Origin: Actimicrobium sp034313845
GTDB lineage: Bacteria; Pseudomonadota; Gammaproteobacteria; Burkholderiales; Burkholderiaceae_D
Strand: one strand, 5' to 3'
Length of the DNA stretch: 64,000 nucleotides
Assembly: GCF_034313845.1 (NCBI RefSeq)
Contig: NZ_JAVIWN010000001.1
This document shows positions 16,929-27,172 of the stretch, piece after piece. The position numbers were made by a program, and so were the translations under genes. The notes under the pieces were generated by a model. That model did no database searches. It saw only the letters and a list, made by a program, of their open reading frames with translations, and was not told the DNA's origin. Each line of letters begins with the position of its first letter. The stretch's first letter is position 1.

Positions 16929-19900
16929 ATGAACATCAGCGAACTTTTCCTCAAGCCCATCAACCGTCCCATCAACGGCGTCATCAAAGCCGACCAAATG
17001 GACGCCGCCAGTGTCTGGCAAGAGCTGGAAGAGTACGTTGTCACCAAGCAGATCAGCGAATACCTGCGCAAGTTCTTCGACGCTTACCTGGCAGCCATAG
17101 ATAGTCCGAACGACGCCGTCGTGACCGACCGCATGGGTGTTTGGGTGTCCGGCTTTTTCGGCTCAGGCAAATCGCACTTCATCAAGATTCTGTCCTACCT
17201 GCTGGAAAACATCGAAGCGCATAACCCGCAGAACGGTGAGAAGCGCCACGCCGCGCAATTCTTCGACCATCAAAAAATCAAAGACGCCATGTTGCTGGCG
17301 GATATACAGCGCGCAGTGCAGGGCACCGCCGATGTCATCCTGTTCAATATCGATGCCAAAGCCGACAGCAAGACCGACCGCGATGCCATCCTGCAGGTGT
17401 TCTTGCGTGTCTTTAATGAAAAGCTGGGCTACTCCGGTGACGCACCCCACATCGCCGACATGGAGCGTCACTTGGTCGCCAAGGGCGCATTCGATGCCTT
17501 CAAGTTAGCCTTCGCCGCATCCAATGGCAGCACCTGGGAAAAGGAGCGAGACGCCGTTGACTTCCTGCGCGATGACGTCGTCGCAGCATTGGCACCCGCC
17601 CTCAAGATGACCCCCGAGTCAGCCGGCCTCTGGTTTGACAAAGCGCGTGACGATTACCGCATCAATATCGAAAGCTTTGCCAAGGTGGTCAAAGACTACC
17701 TGGCAACGCGTCCGGCAAATCACAAAGTCATCTTTCTGGTCGACGAGGTCGGCCAGTTCATTGGCGCGAACTCGCAGCTCATGCTCAGCCTGCAGACCAT
17801 CACCGAGCAGCTGGGTACCCAATGCAAGGGACGCGCCTGGGTCATCGTCACCAGTCAAGCCGATATCGACGCCGCCATTGGCGACGCCAATCTGGCAAAG
17901 AGCCAGGACTTTTCCAAAATTCAAGGGCGTTTTCACACGCGGCTTTCGCTGGCCAGCAGCAATACCGACGAAGTCATCAGTGAACGCCTGCTGACCAAAA
18001 CAGAACCCGCCCACGTTTTGCTGCGCGATGCCTTTGCCAGCAAAAGCGACGTGATCAATAACCAGCTAAGTTTTGTGGGCAATTCCGTCAGCCTGCGTGG
18101 CTACAAGGATGCGGCCGAGTTTGTCGCCACCTATCCGTTTGCGCCATACCAGTTCACGCTACTGCAAAAGATTTTCGAATCCATCCGCAAGGTGGGCGCC
18201 ACCGGCAAACACCTTTCGCAGGGTGAACGCTCCTTGCTGGATGCATTTCAAGCCGCTGCAGTCAGCAATGCCAGCAAGGGCATGGATGTGCTGGTGCCCC
18301 TATACGACTTTTATTCCTCTATCGAGAGTTTCATCGACGGCGCGGCAAAGCGCTCCATTGACCAGGCCCCAGAGAATCCGGGCTTGCAGGCCTATGACAG
18401 CCAGCTGCTCAAAGCGATGTTCCTGATCCGCTACATCCCGGACATCGTCAAGCCCACTATCGATAATCTGGCAACCCTGTGCATCGACCAGATTGACGCC
18501 GACAAGCTCGCCTTGAAGCGCAAGATTCAGGAAAGCCTGGCGCGACTGGAGCAGCAGCGCCTGGTCAGCCGCAACGGCGACCTCTGGTTCTTCCTGACCA
18601 ACGAAGAGCGCGATGTCGCCCGAGAAATTGGTCACGTCGATGTCTCGGCCTCCGAAAAATCCCGCGTCCTGGCAGAGCTGATTTATGACGACATCCTGAG
18701 TGCCCAAACCAAGGTGCGCCACCGTGACACCAAGGCCGACTACGAATTCAACCGCCTGCTGGATGGAGCGCCGTGGCGTCAAGCGAACAACGCCCTCAAC
18801 TTTGAATTGCTTACTCCTTTGGGCGATGAATACGAGCGCCTGCAACCGGCCCGCTGCATTTTGCGCAGCAGCGAGGGTAACGGACGCGCCATCATCCGCC
18901 TGGACGAAGGCGAGCGGCTGGACATCGAACTGGCGCTCTACCTGCAAATAGAAAAATACATCGTCAGCCCCAAGGCAGACCAGGCCACGCCATCGCTCAA
19001 ACGCATCCTCGCCGACCGCAAAGACGAAAACCGTGAACGCCGTACCCGCCTGATGCACCAGCTCTCGGAGCTCATCAGCGCGGGCGATTTCTACGCATTA
19101 GGTCAGCCCGTTCAAATCAAATCAGCCAGCCCGGAAAAGGTACTCGATGAGCTGCTGAACTACCTCATCACCAACACCTACAGCAAGCTGCCGTACCTGA
19201 AAATTCGCCAGCCCGACCCCATTGCCGAAATCAAGGCAGTGCTAGCCTCGGACGACCTCGGCCAGCATGCCTTGGGATTGAATGGCGAAGCAGGCAATGC
19301 GCTCGCCATCAAAGAAATGCGGGATTATCTGCAGCTCGCAGCAAGCCAAAAAAAGGTGATGCTCTCCGACGTGGTGGAACGCTTTGCCGGAATTCCCTGG
19401 GGCTGGAAGCCCGAGTGGGAAACGGTATTGCTGATCGCCCGCCTGTTCATGGCAGGCGAAATCAAACTCATGTTCGAAGGCTCGGACCTCGACCCGAATT
19501 CCGCCGCAGACCCGCTCACGAAATCTGCCCGCTTCAAGCAGGTATCCATCCTCAAGCGCAAGACCGCCGATGCCACCGCCATCAAGCGTGCCCGTGACTT
19601 GTACAAAGACCTGTTCCAAAAGATGGGCCGTGAAGAAGAAGACGGCCTGGTCGCCGACTTCCGTGCGCGGATGACGGAGTGGCAAGCCGATCTCAAAAGC
19701 TACGTCCTCACCGCCGCCACACCACATCACCCCGGCAAGTCTGACATCGACTCAGCGCTCACCCGCATTGCCCAGAAACTGAGTACGCGCGACAGCTTTG
19801 CATTCATCGAAGCGCTGTTAACGACCAAGGACGAGTGGCTCGACGTCGCCGACGACATTCACGATCTGGTCAACTTCTACAAGACCCAGATTACCGCCTG

Positions 19901-20546
19901 GCGCAAATTACTGGACGGGCTGAGCGCCTTCGCAGACAACCGGGAAGCCCTGAACAAAGTGCCGCAAGCGGCCGCCGCCTTGGTTGAGCTGGCAAAAATC
20001 CGTGACAACCCCAAGCCCTACAGCCAGGTCAACCGCATCGAGCCGTTGATCGCTTCCGTCACCACCATCAACGAGCAACTGGCACAAGAAAAACGCGAAC
20101 GAGCACTGATATCCATCGATAACAAGTTGGCAGAAGTCCAGGTCAAGCTGGGCACAGTTGCCGCCACCGCCGACCTGAGCAATCAGGCCATGCGCGCGCT
20201 ACAAGACCTGAAAATCCGCATCGCCAGCCAAACCAGTATTGCGCAGATTATGTTGTTACAAGCGGCCGGTGCAGATGCGATGGATGACTCCATCGATCTC
20301 ATTGAAGCACTGGTAAGCAAGATCCCGCAGCCCGTTGTAGTGCCGACCGACGGCACAAAGCCACTGCCAACCATTCAGCCCAACGCCCCCACGCCTGCGC
20401 CTAAGACCACCCAGGTCATCCGCGCCGCGGACCTTTCCAGCAAGACCTATCTTGAAACAGAAGCTGACGTGGACGCTTTCTTATCCAAATTGAAGCAGGC
20501 GCTGTTAGCCGCCGTTCGCGCTGGACAGATCGCCCGGATTCAATAA
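16929..20546 (+). CDS. brxC: BREX protein BrxC, P-loop ATPase
   Basis: The 1205-residue protein is the large BREX ATPase (BrxC/PglY). It has a Walker A motif GFFGSGKS at residues 75-82 and a Walker B-like KVIFLVDEVGQFI near 265-278, within an AAA-type module, followed by a long helical C-terminal part (coiled-coil-like near 1040-1110). BrxC is an essential core component that is thought to bind DNA and form oligomers. The start has the ribosome site GGACGAG, 62 bases after brxB. Confidence 0.94.
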   Translation: MNISELFLKPINRPINGVIKADQMDAASVWQELEEYVVTKQISEYLRKFFDAYLAAIDSPNDAVVTDRMGVWVSGFFGSGKSHFIKILSYLLENIEAHNPQNGEKRHAAQFFDHQKIKDAMLLADIQRAVQGTADVILFNIDAKADSKTDRDAILQVFLRVFNEKLGYSGDAPHIADMERHLVAKGAFDAFKLAFAASNGSTWEKERDAVDFLRDDVVAALAPALKMTPESAGLWFDKARDDYRINIESFAKVVKDYLATRPANHKVIFLVDEVGQFIGANSQLMLSLQTITEQLGTQCKGRAWVIVTSQADIDAAIGDANLAKSQDFSKIQGRFHTRLSLASSNTDEVISERLLTKTEPAHVLLRDAFASKSDVINNQLSFVGNSVSLRGYKDAAEFVATYPFAPYQFTLLQKIFESIRKVGATGKHLSQGERSLLDAFQAAAVSNASKGMDVLVPLYDFYSSIESFIDGAAKRSIDQAPENPGLQAYDSQLLKAMFLIRYIPDIVKPTIDNLATLCIDQIDADKLALKRKIQESLARLEQQRLVSRNGDLWFFLTNEERDVAREIGHVDVSASEKSRVLAELIYDDILSAQTKVRHRDTKADYEFNRLLDGAPWRQANNALNFELLTPLGDEYERLQPARCILRSSEGNGRAIIRLDEGERLDIELALYLQIEKYIVSPKADQATPSLKRILADRKDENRERRTRLMHQLSELISAGDFYALGQPVQIKSASPEKVLDELLNYLITNTYSKLPYLKIRQPDPIAEIKAVLASDDLGQHALGLNGEAGNALAIKEMRDYLQLAASQKKVMLSDVVERFAGIPWGWKPEWETVLLIARLFMAGEIKLMFEGSDLDPNSAADPLTKSARFKQVSILKRKTADATAIKRARDLYKDLFQKMGREEEDGLVADFRARMTEWQADLKSYVLTAATPHHPGKSDIDSALTRIAQKLSTRDSFAFIEALLTTKDEWLDVADDIHDLVNFYKTQITAWRKLLDGLSAFADNREALNKVPQAAAALVELAKIRDNPKPYSQVNRIEPLIASVTTINEQLAQEKRERALISIDNKLAEVQVKLGTVAATADLSNQAMRALQDLKIRIASQTSIAQIMLLQAAGADAMDDSIDLIEALVSKIPQPVVVPTDGTKPLPTIQPNAPTPAPKTTQVIRAADLSSKTYLETEADVDAFLSKLKQALLAAVRAGQIARIQ

Positions 20547-20592
20547 ACAGCAGTCGCCTTCATTCGCATTGAATAAGAAAAAATAAATTTCC

Positions 20593-23500
20593 ATGAACAA
20601 AGCAAATCTCAAGTCCTACGCCCCGCAAGCCCGCAAAGACTTCATTGCCGCCGTCACCGCCCGCGCCAATCTGCTGGGCTTGTCGGACAAGGACGGCACG
20701 CTGCAAGTGGCCGCTGCCCAAACTCAAGGCGACGTCACCCTCATCGCCGGTCAGGCCTGGTCCGCCAAGGTCGATGCACAACGCAATCAACTCATTACCC
20801 GCATCCGGCGAGACGGCTTCGCCCACACCATGGAAGCGGTGGCCTACACCTGGTTCAATCGTTTTGCGGCACTGCGGTATATGGAACTGCACGACTACCT
20901 GGGCCATGGGCACCGCGCGCTGTCCAGCACTGCGGGTGGACTGCCAGACATCCTGGCCTATGCCGCTGAACTAGCCCAAGCTGGCAGTTTGCCGGGTTTA
21001 AGGACACCGCTAGTGCTGGAGATGAAGCTGGCTGGTAACCGTGATGGCGAGCTTTACCGCGCATTATTAGTAGCGCAATGCAATGCACTCAGCAACGCCA
21101 TGCCCTTTCTGTTCGAGCGCATTGACGACGACTCCGAGCTGCTGCTGCCCGACAACCTGCTGCGCAGCGACTCCGTCATCGCCAAGCTGGTCGAAGCCAT
21201 CCCGGAAGAAGACTGGGAAGAGGTCGAAATCATCGGCTGGCTGTACCAGTTCTATATCAGCGAGAAGAAGGACCAGGTCATTGGCAAGGTCGTCAAAAGC
21301 GAAGACATCCCCGCCGCCACCCAGCTCTTCACGCCCAACTGGATCGTGCAATACCTGGTGCAAAACAGCGTGGGCCGTCTGTGGCTCATGGCCAATCCGC
21401 AAAGCACCTTGGCCCAGGAGTGGCCTTACTACATCACCCCCGCCGAGCAAACGCCCGAAGTGCAAGCCCAGCTTGATGCCCTCATCCAGACCCGCGTGCG
21501 GGAGGATGGCGACACCCTCAACCCCGAAGCCATCACCGTGCTGGACCCGGCCTGTGGTAGCGGCCACATTCTGGTGGTGGCCTATGACGTGCTTAAGGCC
21601 ATCTACCTGGAGCGTGGATACCAGCCCAGAGCCATCCCGCGCCTGATACTGGAAAAGAATCTCTACGGTCTGGATATTGACGACCGCGCTGCCCAGATGG
21701 CCGGTTTTGCCCTGTTGATGAAAGCCCGTGCCGACGACCGCCGCCTGTTCACCGCTATGGACGATGCTGGCAACTTGCAGCCGCCCAAGCTCAACGTGCT
21801 GAGCCTGCAGGAGAGTAAGGGCTTGAACGTGGACGAACTTGCCACCCACTTGGCTCCGTTCAAGGTGCAGCGCGCCACCATCACCGCGTTGGTGGAAACC
21901 TTTGAGCATGCCAAAACCTTTGGCTCGCTGATCCAGATTCCCTATGCGCTCAAGACGTATCTTCCGGTAATGCCGCAGGTGCTGGCCTTGGTGAAGCAGG
22001 GTGGGGATATGTATGCCACTGCGGCTGCGGATGATTTGCTGCCCCTGGTGCAGCAGGCGCGGGTACTGGCGATGCAGTTTGATGCGGTGGTGGCTAATCC
22101 GCCGTATATGGGCGGCAAAGGGATGAATATCGAAATTCGAGATTTTGCGCAAACAAATTTTCCTGATAGTAAATCTGACTTATTCTCAGTTTTTATTGAA
22201 AGATGTCAACTTTTTGGGAAAGCTTCATCAAATAATGGATTCGTCACTCCATATGTTTGGATGTTTATTTCGTCATATGAAAATATAAGACGTCAGCTAG
22301 TTGAGAATTCTACTATTCAGACACTGATTCAACTTGAATATAACGCTTTTGAACCTGCTTGTGTTCCAGTTTGTGCGTTCGTAACTGGAAGGTCGCATGT
22401 GAATGAATACACGGGGAGTTATATAAAGCTTTCTGACTTCAAAGGTCATGAAAATCAAGCTCCGCGAACACTTGAAGCAATAAATAATAGAAATTGTGGT
22501 TGGTTTTATATATCTAAGCCAGACGATTTTAAAAAAATACCGGGATCCCCAATTGCTTACTGGGCAAGCAAAAAAATTGTAAATATTTTTGAGACAGAAC
22601 CAACGCTAGAAAGTGTCTGCTACGCAGGATTTGGAATAAAAACAGGCAATAACGTTGAATTCATGCGCGAGTGGAGTGAAGTAAGCATAGAAAACGTTGC
22701 ATTACCATTTGGCAGTGATGTTGATAGGACCAAAAAATGGTATCCATGTGCATCTGGAGGGAGTTTTCGAAAATGGTATGGAAATCAAAATTTAATTGTT
22801 AACTATGGAAATAATGGGGCGGACATAGAGGCTTATGCTAAAACCAATGGTAATTCTTTCGGATTTAATGCGCGAAAGTATTATTTCAAAAAGTCAATAA
22901 CATGGCCTAAGCTGACTTCTTCGGCTAACTCTTTTCGAGAAACACCTTCTGGGCATATTTTTGATGGCGTCGGACTGTCAGCATTTTTTCGGACGAACGA
23001 ACACCATTTGATAGCACTTGCTGCATTGAATACTAATCTGTATAGAAAAATAATTAGTTTGGTGGCTCCAACAATAAGTTTTACAAGCGGCGATTTTCTA
23101 AAGCTTCCATTTCCTTCTAAAGTTGTTTTGGATTCTGAACTGATTTCGGGTTTAACGAAAGTATCGAAGGAAGATTGGGATAGTTACGAAGGCTCTTGGA
23201 ATTTTCATTCATTGCCATTAATTAATAGTTCCAATAGTATTGAAAGCCTTGAGAAAAGTTGGCTGAATTGGTACACCTCAAAAAAAGCAACGATTAATAA
23301 GGCGATTGAACTTGAAGAAAGCATTAACCAACTCTTTATAAATACCTACGGGCTTCAGGATGAACTCTCTTCTGAAGTCCCTGAAGATCAAATTACTCTG
23401 GCCCGCGCCGACCGTGAAAAAGATTGCCAGCGCCTGATCTCCTACGCCATCGGTTGCATGATGGGCCGTTACAGTCTCGACGAGCCCGGCCTGATCTATG

Positions 23501-24168
23501 CCCATGCGGACAACTTCGGCTACGACCCTGGCCGCTACGTCACCTTCCCCGCAGATGCCGACGGCATCGTCCCCATCACCGACGAACTCTGGTTTGCTGA
23601 CGACGCCTGCAGCCGCATCCGCGAATTCCTGCGCGTCGTCTGGGGGCTAGACACCCTGGAAGAAAACATGGCCTGGCTGGCCGAGAGCCTGGGCACTAAA
23701 GCTTCTGAAACCTCAGACGAGACCATTCGTCGATACATCGCTGACAAGTTCTTCAAAGACCACCTGCAAACCTACAAAAAGCGCCCCATCTATTGGCTCT
23801 TCAGCAGCGGCAAGCAAGGCGCTTTTCAGGCCTTGGTCTATCTGCACCGCTACCACGAAGGCACGCTCGCCCGCCTGCGCGCCGAATACGTCGTGCCCCT
23901 CACCGGCAAAATCCAAAGTCGTATCGAGATGCTGCAAAAAGATGCCGCAGGCACCAGCAGCACCGCCGCCCGCAACAAGCTGGCCAAGGAAGTCGAAAAG
24001 CTCAAGAAAAAACACGTGGAACTGCTGGCCTACGACGAGCAACTACGCCACTACGCCGACATGCGCATTACTCTGGATCTCGACGATGGTGTGAAAGTCA
24101 ACTATGGCAAGTTTGGCGATTTGTTGTCAGAGGTGAAGGCGGTCACAGGTGGAGCGGGGGATGAGTAG
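20593..24168 (+). CDS. pglX: BREX adenine-specific DNA methyltransferase PglX
   Basis: The 1191-residue enzyme methylates adenine in the host's BREX recognition sequence and also takes part in phage exclusion. The S-adenosylmethionine motif VLDPACGSGHILV lies near residues 316-328 and the catalytic NPPY at 502-505. Codons from about 22130 to 23395 (residues about 513-934), which include the expected target-recognition region, are strikingly AT-rich (28% GC at 22141-22200) against both flanks (62% GC at 23461-23520) and lack the flanks' codon style. This suggests replacement of the specificity segment. The end overlaps the next gene by eight bases (ATGAGTAG). Confidence 0.94.
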   Translation: MNKANLKSYAPQARKDFIAAVTARANLLGLSDKDGTLQVAAAQTQGDVTLIAGQAWSAKVDAQRNQLITRIRRDGFAHTMEAVAYTWFNRFAALRYMELHDYLGHGHRALSSTAGGLPDILAYAAELAQAGSLPGLRTPLVLEMKLAGNRDGELYRALLVAQCNALSNAMPFLFERIDDDSELLLPDNLLRSDSVIAKLVEAIPEEDWEEVEIIGWLYQFYISEKKDQVIGKVVKSEDIPAATQLFTPNWIVQYLVQNSVGRLWLMANPQSTLAQEWPYYITPAEQTPEVQAQLDALIQTRVREDGDTLNPEAITVLDPACGSGHILVVAYDVLKAIYLERGYQPRAIPRLILEKNLYGLDIDDRAAQMAGFALLMKARADDRRLFTAMDDAGNLQPPKLNVLSLQESKGLNVDELATHLAPFKVQRATITALVETFEHAKTFGSLIQIPYALKTYLPVMPQVLALVKQGGDMYATAAADDLLPLVQQARVLAMQFDAVVANPPYMGGKGMNIEIRDFAQTNFPDSKSDLFSVFIERCQLFGKASSNNGFVTPYVWMFISSYENIRRQLVENSTIQTLIQLEYNAFEPACVPVCAFVTGRSHVNEYTGSYIKLSDFKGHENQAPRTLEAINNRNCGWFYISKPDDFKKIPGSPIAYWASKKIVNIFETEPTLESVCYAGFGIKTGNNVEFMREWSEVSIENVALPFGSDVDRTKKWYPCASGGSFRKWYGNQNLIVNYGNNGADIEAYAKTNGNSFGFNARKYYFKKSITWPKLTSSANSFRETPSGHIFDGVGLSAFFRTNEHHLIALAALNTNLYRKIISLVAPTISFTSGDFLKLPFPSKVVLDSELISGLTKVSKEDWDSYEGSWNFHSLPLINSSNSIESLEKSWLNWYTSKKATINKAIELEESINQLFINTYGLQDELSSEVPEDQITLARADREKDCQRLISYAIGCMMGRYSLDEPGLIYAHADNFGYDPGRYVTFPADADGIVPITDELWFADDACSRIREFLRVVWGLDTLEENMAWLAESLGTKASETSDETIRRYIADKFFKDHLQTYKKRPIYWLFSSGKQGAFQALVYLHRYHEGTLARLRAEYVVPLTGKIQSRIEMLQKDAAGTSSTAARNKLAKEVEKLKKKHVELLAYDEQLRHYADMRITLDLDDGVKVNYGKFGDLLSEVKAVTGGAGDE

Positions 24169-27100
24169 TAAGACCCCACCGCCGGAATTCAACCTCTTCG
24201 ACCTTGGCATGGCCTATCGCAAGGCCAAGGTGGATCTCTATTATTCAACCAATTCTCAGCCTAATGAGATTGCCAAATATGAAGACGACCTGGAAGCGAA
24301 TTTGCAGGCTCTGCTGACGAAGTTAAATGGCGCTGATGAGGACTGGGTCAAAGCAAAAGACTTTATTGGGGATTGGACATTGGTGCCCAAATCACTGAAG
24401 GCACCGGAGTTGGGTAACGATGTCAAAAATGGCGTGCTCTTCTCCTCACCTGCCGATGAGTGGAAACATCTTTGTAAATTAGGCGAAGGTAAAAAACCAA
24501 AAGCTGTATTCCGTCTGATGGCGCAAGCCAGTTTGGACTTTCATGTTCTGTCCACTTTGTGGGTATTGAGGGTTGGTCACCAGTACGATATACAACTGAC
24601 GGATTGCGCATATGGTAATCGTTTGCGCAGAGGCCTTGATAAAGAAATCAACCCGTTGTCGTTAGGCACGTTTTCACCGTACTTGAAACCGTTTCGAGAC
24701 TGGCGTGACAACGGAATCGGTGCGATGCGCACGGCGCTAGAAGCAGGCAAGAAAATTGTTGCCCTCACAGCCGATGTGACCGGTTTTTACCATGAGCTCA
24801 ATCCTGCTTTTATGCTGGAAGATAGCTTTAATGAATTGTTTCAACTTGATTTGTCTTTGGATGAGCAGAAACTTCATAGGCTGTTCATAAGCGCACTGCA
24901 AGCTTGGGCTGAAACTACACCCCTAAAAAGGGGGCTGCCAGTTGGGTTGCCAGCATCAGCCGTAGTTGCCAATATCGCCTTGATCGAGCTGGATCAATTG
25001 ATACAGCGGCAAGTTGTGCCGCTGTATTACGGTCGATACGTTGATGACCTGATATTGGTGATGGAGAATGGATCTAACATTCAATCGACTGAACAGCTTT
25101 GGGATTGGCTGTTTGTGCGTTCTGGTAAATTGTTAAATTGGTTGCCTAGCGAAAAAGGCACAACTGTCGAATTCACTCCAAAATATTTACACGGCAGTCA
25201 AATACAATTCGCAAATGATAAAAACAAGGTTTTTGTATTGACAGGTGAGACTGGCAAAACATTGGTTGAATCCATCGCCCGTCAGATCCACGAACGTGCC
25301 AGCGAATGGCGTGCGTTGCCTAATTTGCCCCGTTCTGCCGGCCATGTGGCCACCGATCTAGTTGCTGCAACCCAAAGCGATGGTCAGATCGCGGACAATC
25401 TGCGCAAAGCCGACTTGCTTTCCATGCGCCGTGCTGGCTTTGCCATCAAACTCCGTGATTTTGAAGCGTATGAGCGTGACCTGCATCCCGACGCTTGGAA
25501 GGATCATCGCCGTGCGTTTTTCAGAGCCGTCATCCAGCATGTGTTGGTCTTGCCACATTTCTTTGATTTGTCGATTTACATCCCAAGGGTAGTGAAAATT
25601 GCGACTGCCTGTGAAGATTTCGAAGATCTTCGAAAAATAATGGATGGTCTTTCTCAGATCTGCAAGACGGTGGGTGACCAATGTAAAGTTTCCATAAAGC
25701 CGAGCCCAGGGCGGAATTCACCGAGTGAATCTGAAATTCTTAGTCGTTGGAAATTGCAGGTTTTTAAGGCTGTGAATGAAAGCATCGTGGCAGCCTTTCC
25801 ACCGCGACTTTCAAAGGTCGGTAAGCGGGCTTGGGAAACACATTTTTCCAAATCTGATTTCGAGATTGGCAAGATGCCAATCAAGAACATCCAGGCCAAG
25901 CAAGCGTGGTTGTTTTCCCATGATCTCGCGCACATGCCTTTCCGGTTCATTGGTTTGCCTATAGAAATGATCGCGCAGCGCGGTATCCCTGCAAAAAAGA
26001 CGATCATCTATCTGGACGGCGCAATTGATTTACTGTCCGACTCTGTGACTGATGGAATTGCGGCACTGGCGAGATGGATAAAGTGCACAAGGTTGGAAGC
26101 ACTGCCAATCGGACTGCTTTTCGCAACACGTCCGTCAAGTGTGGCCGAACTATTCATACTGGATCGCAATCCATTTTCGGTTGCCAGTGAAAAGGCGATG
26201 CGAGACATTGTGCTTGCAACACGCGGGTTCACCTTGAGTGAAAAAATGCCGCGCCTTGACCGCAAAGACGTATTGCAAATCCCGGATGGGGAGCCGCAAC
26301 ACAAAACCATCATTGCAGTTTCTAGTTGGGAGACGCGATACAAAAGTTGGGTTGCCGCTGTAACTGGCAACACTGATCCTGACTTTGACCGATATGCGCG
26401 TTTAAATAGGTTGGTGAAACATCTGATCTCTCAGCCCAACGGAGCCAAATACTTCATTCTTCCGGAATTGGCGCTGCCAGCACACTGGTTCATGCGCTTG
26501 GCTCTCAAGCTCCAAGGGCGGGGCATTTCACTAATTACCGGCATCGAATACCTGCATGCGAGTAAAAGCAGGGTCCGCAATCAAGTTTGGGCGGCTTTGT
26601 CGCATGATGGTCTTGGCTTCCCATCAATGTTGGTGTATCGGCAGGATAAGCAGCGGCCCGCATTACATGAATTGCAGGAGATCAAGCGCCTAGCGGGTTT
26701 GGAATTGAATCCAGAAAAACCTTGGACCAAACCCCCAGTGATTCAGCATGGCACCTTCCGTTTTGCAATGTTGGTTTGCAGTGAGTTGACCAACATCAGC
26801 TATCGCACAGCATTGCGCGGCGAGGTAGACGCACTATTTATTCCGGAATGGAATCAGGACACCGAAACTTTCAATTCACTGGTTGAGTCAGCGGCATTAG
26901 ATGTGCACGCCTACATTATTCAATGCAATGACCGGCAGTACGGCGACAGTCGTATCCGAGCACCCTACAAAGACACTTGGCGACGCGATATCCTCAAAGT
27001 CAAGGGCGGCATTGAAGACTACTGCGTTACCGGTGAAATTGATATTCTGGCGCTTCGGCAGTTTCAATCCAGTCATCGCTCGCCAGACCGACCATTCAAG

Positions 27101-27172
27101 CCGGTTCCTGATGGCTTTAAGATGGGTTTTGAGAGAAGAGCGTTGCCGATTGATAAGGAAGCGTCCCGATGA
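24161..27172 (+). CDS. Reverse transcriptase-nitrilase fusion (DRT type 1 / UG1-like)
   Basis: The 1003-residue protein has a reverse transcriptase domain with motif A around Asp205 (TADVTGFYHEL), a motif B-like GLPVGLPASAVVAN (258-271) and the catalytic YVDD at 293-296. The C-terminal third is a carbon-nitrogen hydrolase domain with Glu769 in LPELALP, a candidate Lys853 or Lys857, and Cys873 in LVCSEL. This architecture defines the UG1 group, known as defence-associated reverse transcriptase type 1. ATG at 24161 is chosen because GGAGCGGGGG precedes it and it overlaps the pglX stop by eight bases; an in-frame GTG lies at 24149. It overlaps the following helicase by four bases (ATGA), so it is an integral part of the operon. 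GC is lower than in brxC. Confidence 0.9.
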   Translation: MSSKTPPPEFNLFDLGMAYRKAKVDLYYSTNSQPNEIAKYEDDLEANLQALLTKLNGADEDWVKAKDFIGDWTLVPKSLKAPELGNDVKNGVLFSSPADEWKHLCKLGEGKKPKAVFRLMAQASLDFHVLSTLWVLRVGHQYDIQLTDCAYGNRLRRGLDKEINPLSLGTFSPYLKPFRDWRDNGIGAMRTALEAGKKIVALTADVTGFYHELNPAFMLEDSFNELFQLDLSLDEQKLHRLFISALQAWAETTPLKRGLPVGLPASAVVANIALIELDQLIQRQVVPLYYGRYVDDLILVMENGSNIQSTEQLWDWLFVRSGKLLNWLPSEKGTTVEFTPKYLHGSQIQFANDKNKVFVLTGETGKTLVESIARQIHERASEWRALPNLPRSAGHVATDLVAATQSDGQIADNLRKADLLSMRRAGFAIKLRDFEAYERDLHPDAWKDHRRAFFRAVIQHVLVLPHFFDLSIYIPRVVKIATACEDFEDLRKIMDGLSQICKTVGDQCKVSIKPSPGRNSPSESEILSRWKLQVFKAVNESIVAAFPPRLSKVGKRAWETHFSKSDFEIGKMPIKNIQAKQAWLFSHDLAHMPFRFIGLPIEMIAQRGIPAKKTIIYLDGAIDLLSDSVTDGIAALARWIKCTRLEALPIGLLFATRPSSVAELFILDRNPFSVASEKAMRDIVLATRGFTLSEKMPRLDRKDVLQIPDGEPQHKTIIAVSSWETRYKSWVAAVTGNTDPDFDRYARLNRLVKHLISQPNGAKYFILPELALPAHWFMRLALKLQGRGISLITGIEYLHASKSRVRNQVWAALSHDGLGFPSMLVYRQDKQRPALHELQEIKRLAGLELNPEKPWTKPPVIQHGTFRFAMLVCSELTNISYRTALRGEVDALFIPEWNQDTETFNSLVESAALDVHAYIIQCNDRQYGDSRIRAPYKDTWRRDILKVKGGIEDYCVTGEIDILALRQFQSSHRSPDRPFKPVPDGFKMGFERRALPIDKEASR

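Noticed and set aside
21067..22152. A 361-codon minus-strand frame opposite pglX
   Set aside because: It is a codon-bias shadow of pglX; no ribosome site or recognisable domain.
23900..24160. A retron-type msr/msd RNA next to the reverse transcriptase
   Set aside because: The reverse transcriptase overlaps pglX directly, leaving no non-coding space, and its nitrilase fusion is of the UG1 rather than retron kind.
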